Shown piece after piece: positions 44,601-55,957 of a stretch of DNA of 64,000 bases. This stretch comes from Monocercomonoides exilis. Its lineage: Eukaryota; Preaxostyla; Oxymonadida; Polymastigidae. Position 1 is the stretch's first letter; every line of letters starts with the position of its first letter. Under the pieces are notes generated by a model. The model was not told the DNA's origin and ran no database searches. It saw only the letters and a program-made list of their open reading frames with translations. The DNA lies in NCBI GenBank assembly GCA_001643675.2, contig LSRY02000014.1, positions 622,501 to 686,500 on the forward strand. Reading direction: 5' to 3'. The position numbers and the translations under genes were made by a program.

Positions 44601-46733
44601 GAAGAAGCGAAGAAGAAGATTCAGGAGAGGCAGCAGAAGGCGAAGCAGAAAGTGGAAGAAGAAAGGCGAAAGAAGGAAGAGAACGACTCAAAAGAGAAAG
44701 AGAAGAAAGAGAAAGAGAGAAAAGACGCTGCAAAACAGAGCGGAGAAGGAGAAGGCAATGGAAAGAAGGCAGAAAAGGAAGAGTCAAAAGGAGAAATGAT
44801 GAAAAAGAAAGACGAAGACAACAACAAAAAAGAGAACAATGAAAACACTTCATCAGCTTCTGCTTCTGCTTCTTCTTCTTCTTCTTCTTCTGAGAATGCA
44901 AATGGAAGTGTTCCACAGACACAACAGGAACAGCCAATCATTCCATCTTCAGCAGATGAACAGACAGCTGCCACACAAAATGCATCTGATTCTTCTGCTT
45001 CTGCTTCTTCTTCCTCTTCCTCTTCATCAACATCCACTCCAACAGAATCCCAACAGCCACCTCAATCTTCTTCTTCTTCTTCTTCTTCATCTTCCTCTTC
45101 CTCTCCTCCTCCTCTCCCACCTCCAAAGATCGAACCCAAACGACCGAAGAAGCGGCGCGAGGTAGTTTCATTGGACTTTGACGATGATGGAGACGATGCT
45201 GTGATGGACTTGGGAGGCACAACCAATCTTGACCAGATGATTGGGCTGGGCATCGGGCAGAGCCATGTCTATGCCCACCAGACGAAGTACGAAGGGATGG
45301 TGACTGCTGAAGACGTGCTGGGATCAAGCGCTGAAGACGGCATTTCTCTGCTCCCTTCAACTGTCACAGCTGCGACGGATGCGTCTGCTGCTTCTTCTTC
45401 AATGTCATCATCATCTTCATCATCTTCATCATCTTCATCTGCCTCTTCTTCTGCTTCGGGTGATGTTAAATTCTTCCCTGTTCACAAAGCACCGCCAGAA
45501 GCGCCTAAACCGCTGAGCGCAGAAGAGGCAGGGCTGGCAAGTGTGACATTTGCACACAAAACACAAACAGTTGACTCAATGTTTGCTTCATCATCATCAT
45601 CATCATCTTCTTCTTCTTCTTCTTCCTCTGCTTCTTCCTCTTCTTCATCAGCATCAGCCTCTGCCTCATCTTCCAGTTCACTTTCTGCTTCAGCTGACAG
45701 CTCTAATCCCGATGTGATGTCTTCCATGTCCTCCAGCTCCTCTTCTGCTGGCGCTGCTGATGATTCTCTTTCAGACATTGACAACTTTGTGATGGCAGAC
45801 TCCACAGACTACGGAGATATACGAGCTCAGCACTTAGCAGCCATCCAGGAGGCAGCGGCGATGGCAATGGAGTCTGAGCAGCTGACGGCCGAAGAGAGAG
45901 AAGAAATGAAGCGGAAGCAGATGGACGCGCAGCTCACAGAAGACGAGATAGAAGGCGTGGACTTTGAGAACGTGCCTATTTGGGAGTGCCATCTGCCGCC
46001 TGTGTTTCTTCCGTACATGACAATCGACTGTGTTGTGAACGACAAGAACATCTGGGGCAACATGCAGCACTTGGACCCTTCTCTGATTGAATACGACTTG
46101 GAGAACGAAGAGCACTGGTCCCCTCTCTTCTGCGAGGTGTTTCCAGAGAGCTCAATTGCCGAGCAGTATCCGATACGCCCTTTCTTCGAGGTTGGGCTGG
46201 ACAAGATCCGCATCCCCACGCCTGTTTCCTCTGCGCGTGTGGAGGCGCTGGAGAAGGAGATCTACATTGAGCTCAAAGTGGGAATACTCAACTGGAGGCA
46301 CACGAGGTACATGAAGACGGGGTGGCTGCCGGAGATGGATGCGCATCTGCGGAACGGGCTGATCACATATGAGTATCAGGACTTGACAGGGATCCCAAAT
46401 CCGCTTGGGCTGACAGCGTGGAAGAGCGATGTGTCACGGGTGATTCCACAAGGGTGCAACTTTGTGGGTATTCCCATCCATTTCTGCTATGCTGACCCGA
46501 AGAAGATCAGACACTACATCATCGACCACTTCGACCTGCACTCGCACAAGTCGAAGAACGCGAAGTTCTCCTTTGGGACGTACGTTTGCGCACATTATGG
46601 AAACGTCAGCAGCGTCTGGGTGTATGTGGCACTTGTCACACCTGTGAAGGAAGAGGAGGCGACGAAGCGGAAAGGAGCTTCAGGCGGACCGAAAGTGGGG
46701 GCAGGAATGCCGACGATTAAGCGCAAATGGTGA
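41690..46733 (+). CDS. CEP76: CEP76-like C2/transglutaminase-like centriolar protein
   Basis: Five exons: 41690-41706, 41780-42136, 42217-42299, 42378-42454 and 42576-46733, in phase throughout, giving 1,563 residues. After an acidic, Ser-rich N-terminus come three C2-like domains, starting near FKFIMKNLVIYNL, FQQLHIFSIHLHDW and YYRYLCVEVKQCFDL. A transglutaminase-like domain follows: KGDDEDHSILLCSLLLSMG, then HVWVMTREFDGTVLFWE. A charged poly-Glu/poly-Ser insert (about residues 750-1304) interrupts the fold, which resumes at DKNIWGNMQ. The protein ends with IPIHFCYAD and SVWVYVALV. These motifs match CEP76 better than the related CC2D2A. CEP76 is a centriolar/ciliary base protein whose transglutaminase-like domain is thought to be non-catalytic. 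It divides a short promoter interval with TCTP. Confidence 0.72.
44311..45690 (+). repeat. Low-complexity coding tract (poly-Glu/Lys, then poly-Ser)
   Basis: Inside the last exon of the CEP76-like gene, a Lys/Glu/Asp-rich charged part (to about 44840) is followed by several runs of Ser codons (TCT/TCA/TCC) with Ala interruptions near 44865-44895, 44990-45030, 45068-45110, 45395-45460 and 45590-45690. The repeats stay in frame, and unit composition varies between runs. Confidence 0.85.
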
Positions 46734-47630
46734 AAGTGAATGAGAGGTGGGGGGGGGGGGTGGAAAAGGAGGGAGATATGTTGAGGATTATCAATTATGC
46801 ACATTTTGACATGTAATGATGCGTTTAATAATAATAAAAATATAAAAAAAGCGATTCTTTCAATAAAATAAAATATTAATTTAATTTAATTTTGTTTTGT
46901 TTGTTTTATTTTGAGCTGTTCTGTTTTAACGTAGTTTGATTTTTTTGTACTTTTTTTCTGTCTAAAATGGTTTGTGTACTCAAAATTCAATGTGAGTTTA
47001 TTATGAGCATGTTCTATCCAAATATAACAATTATTGAGCAAAAGTTCTGAATGCTTATTCATTAAAGTTGAAATTTCTAAAACATTTAGGTATTTTTTCT
47101 TTTCCTGATGTTTTGGAGATTTTTTATTTTTTTAAATTCTGGTTGTGTGCTTTGACTTGGTTAGAATGAACATGTAGATGTTTTCGAGATTAGATTTGTG
47201 TTACAAGCTCAATTCTTGGCCTGTGTCCATATCAATCTGTAATTTATTTGCTGAATAATTATATTTGTAATGTTTATTTTCCTCCTTTTAGAGAGATTAT
47301 TACAATCTCTTTTATCTGTTTGAATTTACTAATTTCCACTTCAAATAATTCTATCTGTTCAACTCATCTATTTTATTTTATGTTTCTTATTTTAAATGAG
47401 TTTTTAAGTTTTGGATGAAAATGAATAAGCGATTATTTTTTGTCCAATTGTTTGATGACGTTTCTCCACCCAATAATCTTTAAAAAATAGAGTTAAAATT
47501 AATTTTATTGTAATGCTGAAATAAATGAATTTGATGTTAAAAACTTTGTCACTGATCGGACTTGACCATATTTCCACCTTTTTCAGCTTCAGAATCTTTT
47601 TTTGAAGATTTTTAAGTAGTAAGCCAAAAG
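46734..47630. other. Intergenic interval
   Basis: AT-rich, between two plus-strand genes. It begins with a 12-G homopolymer (46749-46760) just after the CEP76-like stop codon and an AATAAA-like signal near 46864. No gene visible. Confidence 0.6.
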
Positions 47631-49644
47631 ATGGGGCCAATGATAAGCATGCCGGAGAGCCAATCGATTGCAGAATTGCTGGATCGAGAGGCACCTCTGG
47701 AAGAATTTTTGAACGATGATACTTTTCTTACAGAGTTATTACATGGAAATCAAAGATTAAAGACTTAGTTTGATCAATTTAGCAAATGTTTACTAATTAA
47801 ATATACCGTATATAACGTTTTGTCACAAAATTTATTTTATGTAAGTTGTTCAAAAGCTGAAAATATCGAAAGTTTATTCAAATATCTTGCAAATGACTCT
47901 GCTATCGATGATGAGGAACATCAATATAAATTACCGTACTTAGCATCATCTGTTCTGTCAGATTCGAGCAAGCTTATTAAGGAAGCTATTTCAACAAACG
48001 AAGGAATCAATACTCTTTTAAATCTTTTTGATGGATCTCGTCATCTTAACGGTTCGTTGCTGACAAATATTAAAACAGTTTTTACAAATGCATGCAGTGC
48101 AGCTCCGGAGAAGGTTTTTACCAATCTTATGTTATCATTATTATTTTCATCTTTGCTTTTTAAAGTTCTCATCACGTTTTGCTGAAGAAAGAATTTTTGA
48201 ACGAAGTAGCATGCATATCAATTATTTGTCTTTTTGTGAAATTGTTGTTGAGATGCTGAGAGAGCTATGGAAAAGCAGCGGTCCACATGCTCTGCAAAGA
48301 TATCTGATTCGAATTAACTACGTTCCTCATCTTTTGAAACTGATGCGTCAGACTACTGATCCTCAAATTTGTAGTAACATCGCTTTTATGCTTCGCACTG
48401 CTCTATCTTTGTTTTTGCCTTCTCCTCCAATCAACCCGTCTCCAATTGCGCTCCATGCAGACGGATCTTTGTTTGAAATGCCTGGAACTATTCCAACAGC
48501 TCCTCCTTTTCAGCCAGCACCCATGTGCGTGGTGAATCTGATGAAGGAAACACCTGAACTTGAGCAGCTTTGGTGGGCTCTGTGTTTTGGAGATTCTTCG
48601 GCTAGTTGCATTGAGTTAAAAGACAACAAAGACACCACTTCAAAAACCAAAAATGCAACTGATGGAGAAAAAGACTCCAAAAATGGTTCAGAAACTTCGA
48701 CTTCTGCCGGAAGTGACGACAAAGAAGACAAAGAAAAGCAGTCTTCTGAGTCAAAGACAGAGGATAAAGGCAGCAAAGTGACAATAGCGCAGATCCACTG
48801 CCTGAATGTGCTGTCGTATTTGATGGAGACTGTGATGAAGGAGAAAGAGGCAGAAGAAGAAGAGCCTACGCTTTCGATGAGCCAGCGAAAGAAGAAAGTT
48901 GCGAGACTCGAAAGAAAATTGGCCAGAAAAGCAGCAAAAGCAAAGGCGAAAGCTGAGAAGGCCGAGAAAGAGGCGAAAGAAGCGAAGAAGAAGAAAGAAG
49001 AAGCTGAAAAAGAAGAAAAGAAAGAAAAGAAAGAAAGTGAAAACAAAAAAGATGAGGATGATCAGAAGGAAGAGAAGACAGAGAAAGCAGAAGGTGACGA
49101 AGCCAAAGCCGAAACAGAAGAGAAAAAGGATAAAGAAGAAAACAAGGATGCGGCAACAGACGATGAAGAGACAGAAGAAGCAGAAAGAGATGAAGACGAC
49201 GATGAGGAAGAAGAAGAGGATGACGACGACGACGATGATGATGATGATGAGGAAGAAGACGACGAAGACGGGAATGATGCTGATGAGTGGGATGATGTGA
49301 CCTCGCGCAGGCTGTCTCGAATGGGCGGGTACAATCCGATGGCGAAGAAGAAGCCGAAGAAGAAGAAGAAGAGCATTCAGCTGGCTCAGCTGCCTATTTC
49401 TGAGCAGAAAGTGTTTCTGAAGTCGCTTTCGACTTATCCGCTTTTGGAGTTCGTGCACGACCCAATCGTGAACAACCTGACGTCGTTTATTCCGCTGCTC
49501 CTCACTCCACATTCACTGCGGGTGGGGGTGCTTAGAATTAAAAGTGTGTTATTTTTGATTATTGATTGCTATCATCAAAATGTTATGCTTATTATTTTTT
49601 TATATAAATATTTATTTTGTTTTATTCTCATCCTTTTATTTATT

Positions 49645-49704
<60 letters not shown>

Positions 49705-52186
49705 TATCTCTTTCAATGCAACCCATTTGTTATCCTCAGTCGTCCAAATCATCTCATCGCTGTATCGCATCAACAGCTACGATGCTGCCCTTGATCACGC
49801 CATGATGCAGCGCCTGGCTGCCTTCCAGCCACCCACCCCTTCTTTCTCCCCTGCTCCTTCTCCTCCTTTCCTCTCTGTTTCTGTCCCTCTCACTGCCACC
49901 TCTCCTCCTCCGTCGTATGCCTCTTCATCTTCTTCTTCTTCCTCTTCCTCTTCTCTTGCTGAACCTGTGGCACATTCTGAGTCATTTGCTCTGCCTCTCC
50001 CCCAGTCACCTCCTCTTCCTCTGACTTCTGAGTTTGCAGCTATGTCAATCACACCTTCATCTACTTCCTCATCTTCAACAACAACATCATCATCAACCAA
50101 CTCTTCTTCCTCTTCCTCTTCCTCTGACTGCAACATCACCATCAAAACAGCACCTGCCTCGTCGTGTGCCTCTCCTTCCCCAATCTTCCCATCACCTGAG
50201 CCTTCTCCCTTCGCAGATGTTCTTCCCCCGCCTCCTCCTCCTTCTCCTTTCCCCGTTCCTTCCCCTCATCTGGCTTCTTCTCCGTCTGTTTTCATTCCAA
50301 ACTTCCAATTCTCTCCTTCTTCTTCTTCCTCTTCTCTTTCTTCCACCTCTTCCACCTCTTCTCTCTTGCACTCAACACTCTCCTCTGCTTACACCCTTCC
50401 CTCTGATCCTCTCGCTGCTGATGCCCCTTCTGTTCTCAGCTCTCTTCTTGCTCTCTTTTTCCGCTTTCCCAACAGCTCCATCCTACTCAACGACATCGCT
50501 GCCATCTTCACAGCAGTCATTTCGAGAAAGCCGTCGATTTTGTGCGAGGCGCAGGCAGAGTATGAGAGCAAAGTGATGAAAATTGAAGGAGAAGGGAAGG
50601 AAGGGAAAGAAGGAAAATGCGAACAGAACAAAGAAGTGAATGAGAAAGAGAAAGAAACAAAGGAGAAGGAGAAGGAAAAGAACAGTGAAATCGACAAAAC
50701 ATCGACCAAAGATGACAAAGAAGAGAATGAAGAAGCATCAAATGATAATACAGCTAACAACAACGGAGGAAAGAAGAAGCAAAAGAAGAAGGGAAACAAA
50801 GGCAAAGCGCAAGCAGCAGAGAAAGAAGAGAGTGCAAAAGAAGAAGAAAACGAGAAGGAGGCAGAGAAGAACAAGAAGAAAGAAGAAGCCAAATTGGAAG
50901 GGGATGTGCTGAAGTCGAAGCTTTTGTGGGGTTCCCACTCGTTCTTCGAGACAGCACTGAAAGAGAAGAGCAAAGCAGCAGCAACTCTTCCTGGTGTGCC
51001 ATCAACATCCAGCTTCTCTTCTCTCTCGACTGTGTCCTCTTCTTCCTCTTCCATTTCGGCTTCTCCATCTTCTTCTTCTTCCTCCTCCTCCTCTTCCTCT
51101 TCCTCCTCTGCTGTTGCACCTCTCTCTGAGGAGGAGAAGTTCCTGTCGACTTTGATGTATGCAACAGGGCAGACGGGGCTTGTGACGCTGCTGATGAGGT
51201 TCTTTGGGAAGGAGAAGGAAGAAGTGCAAAAATGGAACCAGAATCTGAAGAAGAAGAAGAACGAGATCACAGAAATTCTGAGGGAGAAGCCGCAGCTGAC
51301 GAACATTTTTGACGAAGGAGAAGGGCAGAGCGGGAAAGGGAAGAAGAAGAAGAACAGGAAGAACAGGAAGAAGAAAGCAGCAGATAGCAATGCGAATGAC
51401 GAGAAGGACGAAGAGTCAGATGGGAAAGACGACGAAAAAGACGAGAAAGACGATAAAACCGCAAAAACCGAAGCAAAAGAAGATGAGATAAAAGAAGCCA
51501 AATCCACCAAAACCAACAAACAGCCAGCGAAGTCCTGTGGAGAAGGTGCTTTGTCGAGCACTCCTCAGAACAGCTGTGTCACTCCGTCGCCCAGCCCCAC
51601 TGCCAACACGACGTCTTCGCTGATGTCTGCACATGCTGCTATTTCTGCGTTCCATCTGCCTTCTCTTCGGTCTTCCCCGCTCTTTGCCCACTGTATTATG
51701 ATCACAGACCTGCTGCTGAAGCAGTTTGAGGTGAAAGAGGAGAAGAGGAAGGAGAAGAAGAAGGAGATGGACAGGAAGCGGAAGAAGCAGCAGCAGAAGG
51801 AGAAGCGGAAGCAGAAGGACGAAGAAAAGAAGAACAGGAACAAAGGCAAAGGTGGTGGGAATGTAAATGGGAATGGAAATGGAAACGGGAAAGGAAAGAA
51901 CAAGAAAGGAGAGGCGAGTGAATGTGACGAAAAGGAGACGGACAAATGTGAGGAGCTGAAAGAAGAGGCAGAAGACGAAGAAGAAGCTGAATGCAGCGCA
52001 GCCCAAATGCTCGATGACGAAGAAGGAGACGACGAGACAGCGACGGCAGACGGAAAGATGCGGCTTGCAGAGCGGCAGAAGCTGAAGGAGCACTTCAACC
52101 GGAGAGGGAAGAAGGAAATTGAGAACCAGCACTCTGTCTCAGAATACCCGAAGCCTGTTGAGTCGCGCTCGCTAATGATGAACTGA
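47631..52186 (+). CDS. SAPS-domain regulatory subunit of protein phosphatase 6 (Sit4-associated/PPP6R family)
   Basis: Four exons: 47631-47767, 47846-48113, 48166-49543 and 49740-52186, in phase, giving 1,409 residues. The N-terminus (SIAELLDREAPLEEFLNDD, then ELLHGNQRLK) matches the SAPS signature with its Leu-Leu-Asp-Arg-Glu box. Splicing gives the family's repeat-like helices (KLPYLASSVLS, INTLLNLFDG, and LRVGVLRIKIVQIISSLYR across the last junction). SAPS proteins are helical-repeat scaffolds that hold PP6-type phosphatases and set their substrate choice in cell-cycle and growth control. The domain is interrupted by long low-complexity inserts: Lys/Glu/Asp-rich (about 48610-49370), Ser/Pro-rich (about 49820-50400), and further Lys/Glu and Ser tracts. 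The result is far longer than typical members. The second intron donor (GTTTTTAC) is atypical. Confidence 0.75.
49649..49700 (+). repeat. (TC)n microsatellite in an intron
   Basis: 26 TC dinucleotides in the third intron of the SAPS gene (49544-49739), about 40 nt upstream of the acceptor CTCAG. Its position corresponds to a polypyrimidine tract. Confidence 0.95.
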
Positions 52187-52898
52187 TTGTGGAAAGTTTT
52201 TTTTTCGGAACTTATTCAAGCATTCAATTCTTTTCGTTTCTTATCTTTAAAATAAAGAGAGAGAAAAAGAGAAAGAGAGAAAGAGAGAAAGAGAAAGAGA
52301 GATTGAGAGATTGAGAGAGAGAAAGAAGGAGGGAGAATGAGATTTAAATTAGTTAGATTAATTGCCTTTCATCTTCGAAATCGCTTGTGCATAAGAGGAA
52401 GCAAGGCAATATTTGTTCGAGTGTTTCGCTTTGAAGAATTTGCTTTGCTTTTTAACCTGTTTCTCATATTGAATATGAGATTTCTCTTGCTTTTATATAT
52501 TGTTAACGGTACTTATCTTTACATTTCCCAGTTTATTAGCATTGTTCTTTTACAAAAGTGCAATTTTGCCAAATTCTTTGTTCTCACTTCTCAATTCCTC
52601 ATTTCCTCATTTCCTGAGATTATTATTTTGTATTTTGTATATTTTATTACTCCTCTTGTAAAACTTATGCTCTTGCGATGATGCGGGAGGCAATGATCCC
52701 TCAAATACTTTGCTTTCTTCTTCTTTCTTTCTTTCTTCATTTTTTTATTGTTTCCAGTTTCTTTAACTCAGATTCAGAGAATTCCAAGCTGAATTTCACA
52801 AATAAATGATGTGAGAAATGTGGAGAAAATGAAGTGAAATAATAATGAAATGGATTAATTGAGGTGATTTACGTTCTGAAATGGTTGCAATTGAAATG
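52187..52898. other. Intergenic interval with GA-rich repeat
   Basis: Between the converging SAPS and EF-hand genes. It contains an imperfect (GA)n/GAGAAA repeat at about 52254-52335 immediately after the SAPS 3' end. A Leu/Phe-rich 114-codon plus frame (52337-52681) has no domain and looks like chance AT-rich sequence. Confidence 0.6.
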
Positions 52899-53658
52899 TT
52901 AATTGATCATTGTTGCGACAAAGTGTTCATAAGTGAATGTTTTTGTTCGGTTATCAATTGGTAGTGCCTTCATGAGATCTTTCAATTCCTCATCGCTTGG
53001 AGGATCTGGCGCATACTTTTGAAGAAATTCGATTATGCAATCTACAGAAACAGTACCCGTTCCTCTCAACGATGGATCACTGTCAGTTCGAGAAACAACT
53101 GAAAGAGCATGTAAAACTTCTTCAGATGAATATTTGCATCTTCCACTTCGTCTAAAACCTTCAATAAATTCTTCTGGATCAATTTCTGAATACATAAAAA
53201 TCTGAAGTGTTTCATTGGACTGAAAATCTTGCTCATACCCCCATTTCCATCTTCATCAATTTGATTAATAATTCTTTCCATTTCTGCCTCACTTGAAGCA
53301 ACTTTCAATTTCATCTTAAGAATCAACAAATACGAATTACAAACAAAAATAAATGTCAAACCATGACTTCCTTTAATTCATCTCGATCAATAGTACCACC
53401 TCCATCCGCATCAACCACAGTAAAAAGCTCTAATAACTCTTCATCAGTTAAATCACTAAACATTGCGTCTTTTCCTTCGGTTTTATCTCCACTTGCTGAA
53501 TTGGAGCCATCTTTTCCACTAATTTCTTGAGATTTTCCGTGCGATAAAAACGCCTGCGAAACTGATGCACTAATTTTTGGTGAGGTTAAAGGCTGTTTTA
53601 TTGGGGTAATAGGTACTTGTTTTTTTGAAGGAGAAAAAGCTCTTTTAGGAGAACTCAT
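52899..53658 (-). CDS. Calmodulin/centrin-like EF-hand protein
   Basis: Three exons on minus: 53658-53362, 53314-53239 and 53185-52899, with introns of 47 and 53 nt; 219 residues. The start is the ATG at 53658 (MSSPKR), preceded by a T-run; an upstream in-frame ATG at 53706 would add 16 hydrophobic residues. A Ser/Pro/Lys-rich head of about 75 residues precedes two canonical calcium loops, DADGGGTIDRDE (about 83-94) and DEDGNGEIDPEE (about 119-130). The second loop is created by the second splice, which supports that intron. Two C-terminal EF-hands are degenerate and probably do not bind calcium. Likely a calcium sensor, perhaps cytoskeletal or flagellar. The exact orthologue is not recognised. 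Confidence 0.8.
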
Positions 53659-54200
53659 AAAAAAAAACACTGAACAAAAAATATTGTTATGGCTGGAAAT
53701 AATCATGGAAATTACGATTTTTTTTTTTTAATAAACAACAGTGAATAAATATTATCTATTTTATTTAAAAACAAATTAATTAATTAATAAGTTTTTGGCT
53801 CAACTTTCACTATTCGTAAAATTAATTGAATTTTTTGATGATGAAAAACAAAATTTAAAGATATTCAAGATTGCGATAAACTTTTATATCTCAATAGTTT
53901 CATTCATTAAGTAAATAACATTTGTCAATTTTTTTCCCCAAGTGAATGACATTTCATTGTGAGTTTTGTGTTTTTCTTAACACAATCTGGAAGAATTTGG
54001 GAACAATTGAATGCAAAGATAAAAATAAAATATGTAAAGCTATTGTGATGAACAATATTTTGTTTTGTCGTATGAATTACTGTATGTTACAGCTCTTTTA
54101 TCACTTAAAATAAATGTTTGTCATTCTTAATTTTGTTGAATTAAAAAAATTGTAAAAACGAACTGAAAAAATATATATATGACACAAAATTCTTAAAAAA
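53659..54200. other. AT-rich intergenic interval
   Basis: Upstream of the EF-hand gene and downstream of the next minus-strand gene. No open frame of note, no RNA gene recognised. Confidence 0.6.
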
Positions 54201-55456
54201 TTATTCTTCGAGTTCATCATCCAGTATCAATAAGTCTGTTCCCTTTTTTGAGGTTGGTGCTTGCTCGATCCAGTCACGGCTAACTTGTTGAGGCTTTGCA
54301 GTTTTTCTTCCATTTGTAAACATCATCCATATAAATTCGACTTGGCGGGCAAGCGCCAGCGCGTGATGTGCATCATGACGTACAATAACAGGAAGTGAAG
54401 TGCAGCGAGATGCTGAAGCAAGAGCTTGGCACAGCGACTGCCACAGTGTGGACCACGTTACACGGGCAGAAGGAGAAACATATATAAGAACAAGTTTGAT
54501 CCCGAGATGACTATACATTTATTAATGAAAAAAAACATTTATTTTATTGTCATTCACAAAAATTTTTAATAGCTTATTGAAAGCAGCTGTTTATCCAGGA
54601 AAGAACATCATACCATATCATTACTGATGGAATATCAAGAGGTTGGATTTTTGGTCCAGTTTTTGCTTCAGCAGCTGTTGTAGGAGATGAAGTGGATTCA
54701 CAAGGAGTTTTTGTAGCAATTTCAGAACAATCATCGAGCGTTGGCATTCTACATTTTAAATTAGTTTAAAGTAGTACACATCAAGAAAATGAAAATTCAA
54801 ACTCTATTGAAGGTTTATAGCTTTGAGAACCTTGCTTACAGCATGGAATTGTCATGTTAATGCAAGAAATTGCACATTCAAGGCATAGTTCTGATGGTAC
54901 ATATCTGAAAATTGAATGACAACATAAGATTTAAAAAAATAAAAAAAAGGCGAACGAAGGAAGCGTATCGATTCCAGTAAGTATTTCAAGTGATAAAATC
55001 GGAATAAAAGGGTGATCTGATTTTGTTATAAGTTCTATAAGGAAATGAGCCAATTTATTCTCCACTTTAAAAAAAAAAAACAATTATTTTTAAAAATAGA
55101 AAAAATTTTTTGAGCACACTCATTGCTTTCACGCAAGATTCTGAGTCAACAAGAAATAAAAATACTTGTAAAGCAAGTCCATAGCCATCATAAGCCATAT
55201 CAACCAGTTTTGTAATCAATTCAGGTTGGAGACCAATAACATTTGCCATTGCTCTGGAATATTCTGGCGATTTGCTATCCCCAAGCAATCTATTAAGCTT
55301 CATTAAAAAAAATACGTTTTTTTCTTCTTCTTCGTTTGCAATGAATTCAGTAACATATCGCCCCAAAACTGATAATCTTTCTTTTTGCTCCTCCGTAAAA
55401 GGATGAATGAGTGGATCTGATAAAAAATCAAATTGCTGTGCGTTTTGCATTGTCAT
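54201..55456 (-). CDS. Helical-repeat-like protein of unknown function
   Basis: Five exons on minus: 55456-55120, 55064-54956, 54904-54803, 54748-54614 and 54510-54201. All have GT-AG borders and consistent phase, giving 330 residues. Start is MTMQNAQQFDF; a second Met two residues later is an alternative. The first half is Leu-rich and alpha-helical (IGLQPELITKLVDMAYDG, ALQVFLFLVDSESCVKAM, FIPILSLEILTGID), resembling ARM/HEAT repeats. The middle contains a Cys-rich segment (SELCLECAISC then PCCKQG) and a Thr/Ser-rich linker. The C-terminus ends in acidic LLILDDELEE. I do not recognise the family. Short introns of 51-103 nt and coherent phase support a real gene. The least certain junctions are those around exons 2 and 4. 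Confidence 0.55.
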
Positions 55457-55957
55457 AACAAAATCTAAACGATATAAATGACAATTTACTTTTGCACGAG
55501 CAATCCAATAAAAAAAAAAAGGAAAAATTGTTTTCAATAATAATAAACAATTTGGGATATCGATCAAAACAACAATCAATTGCATAAACAGAAAACATTC
55601 TTTTGAATGTATTTCTGAATTAAAGAAAGCGAAGGAAAACCATAGGTTAAGTTGACGTATCTAAGTCTTGTTAATTCTTTCGCAATGAAATTCATAATTG
55701 TGCAAACCAGAATAGATTTTTAATTATTTCAAATCATGTTTACCAGCATAATAATCAAAATTGCATGTTGTTTAAAATTAACATTAAGCTAAGCTATTCG
55801 TCTTTATTTTGGCAAATAAAAATATAAAATAATAAATAATTTAAAGATATATTTCTCAAAAATAAGTGAACTAACATTAAATTTCGTTGTCAAATCAACA
55901 ACTCAAAACGCACGGAAAATATTTCTCGTTTACAATCGATGAAGGAGTATCAATTCA
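55457..55957. other. AT-rich intergenic interval
   Basis: Lies between two minus-strand genes of unknown function. No gene, repeat or RNA feature recognised. It presumably holds the promoter of the 330-residue gene and the 3' end of its neighbour. Confidence 0.6.

Noticed and set aside
49562-49739. Frame opening at 49562 as a separate gene
   Set aside because: It is intron sequence with a TC repeat read through; splicing at 49543/49740 restores the SAPS helix.
43506-51561. Large Ser-, Leu- or Phe-rich frames opposite the CEP76-like and SAPS genes
   Set aside because: They arise from reverse reading of trinucleotide repeat tracts and have no independent features.
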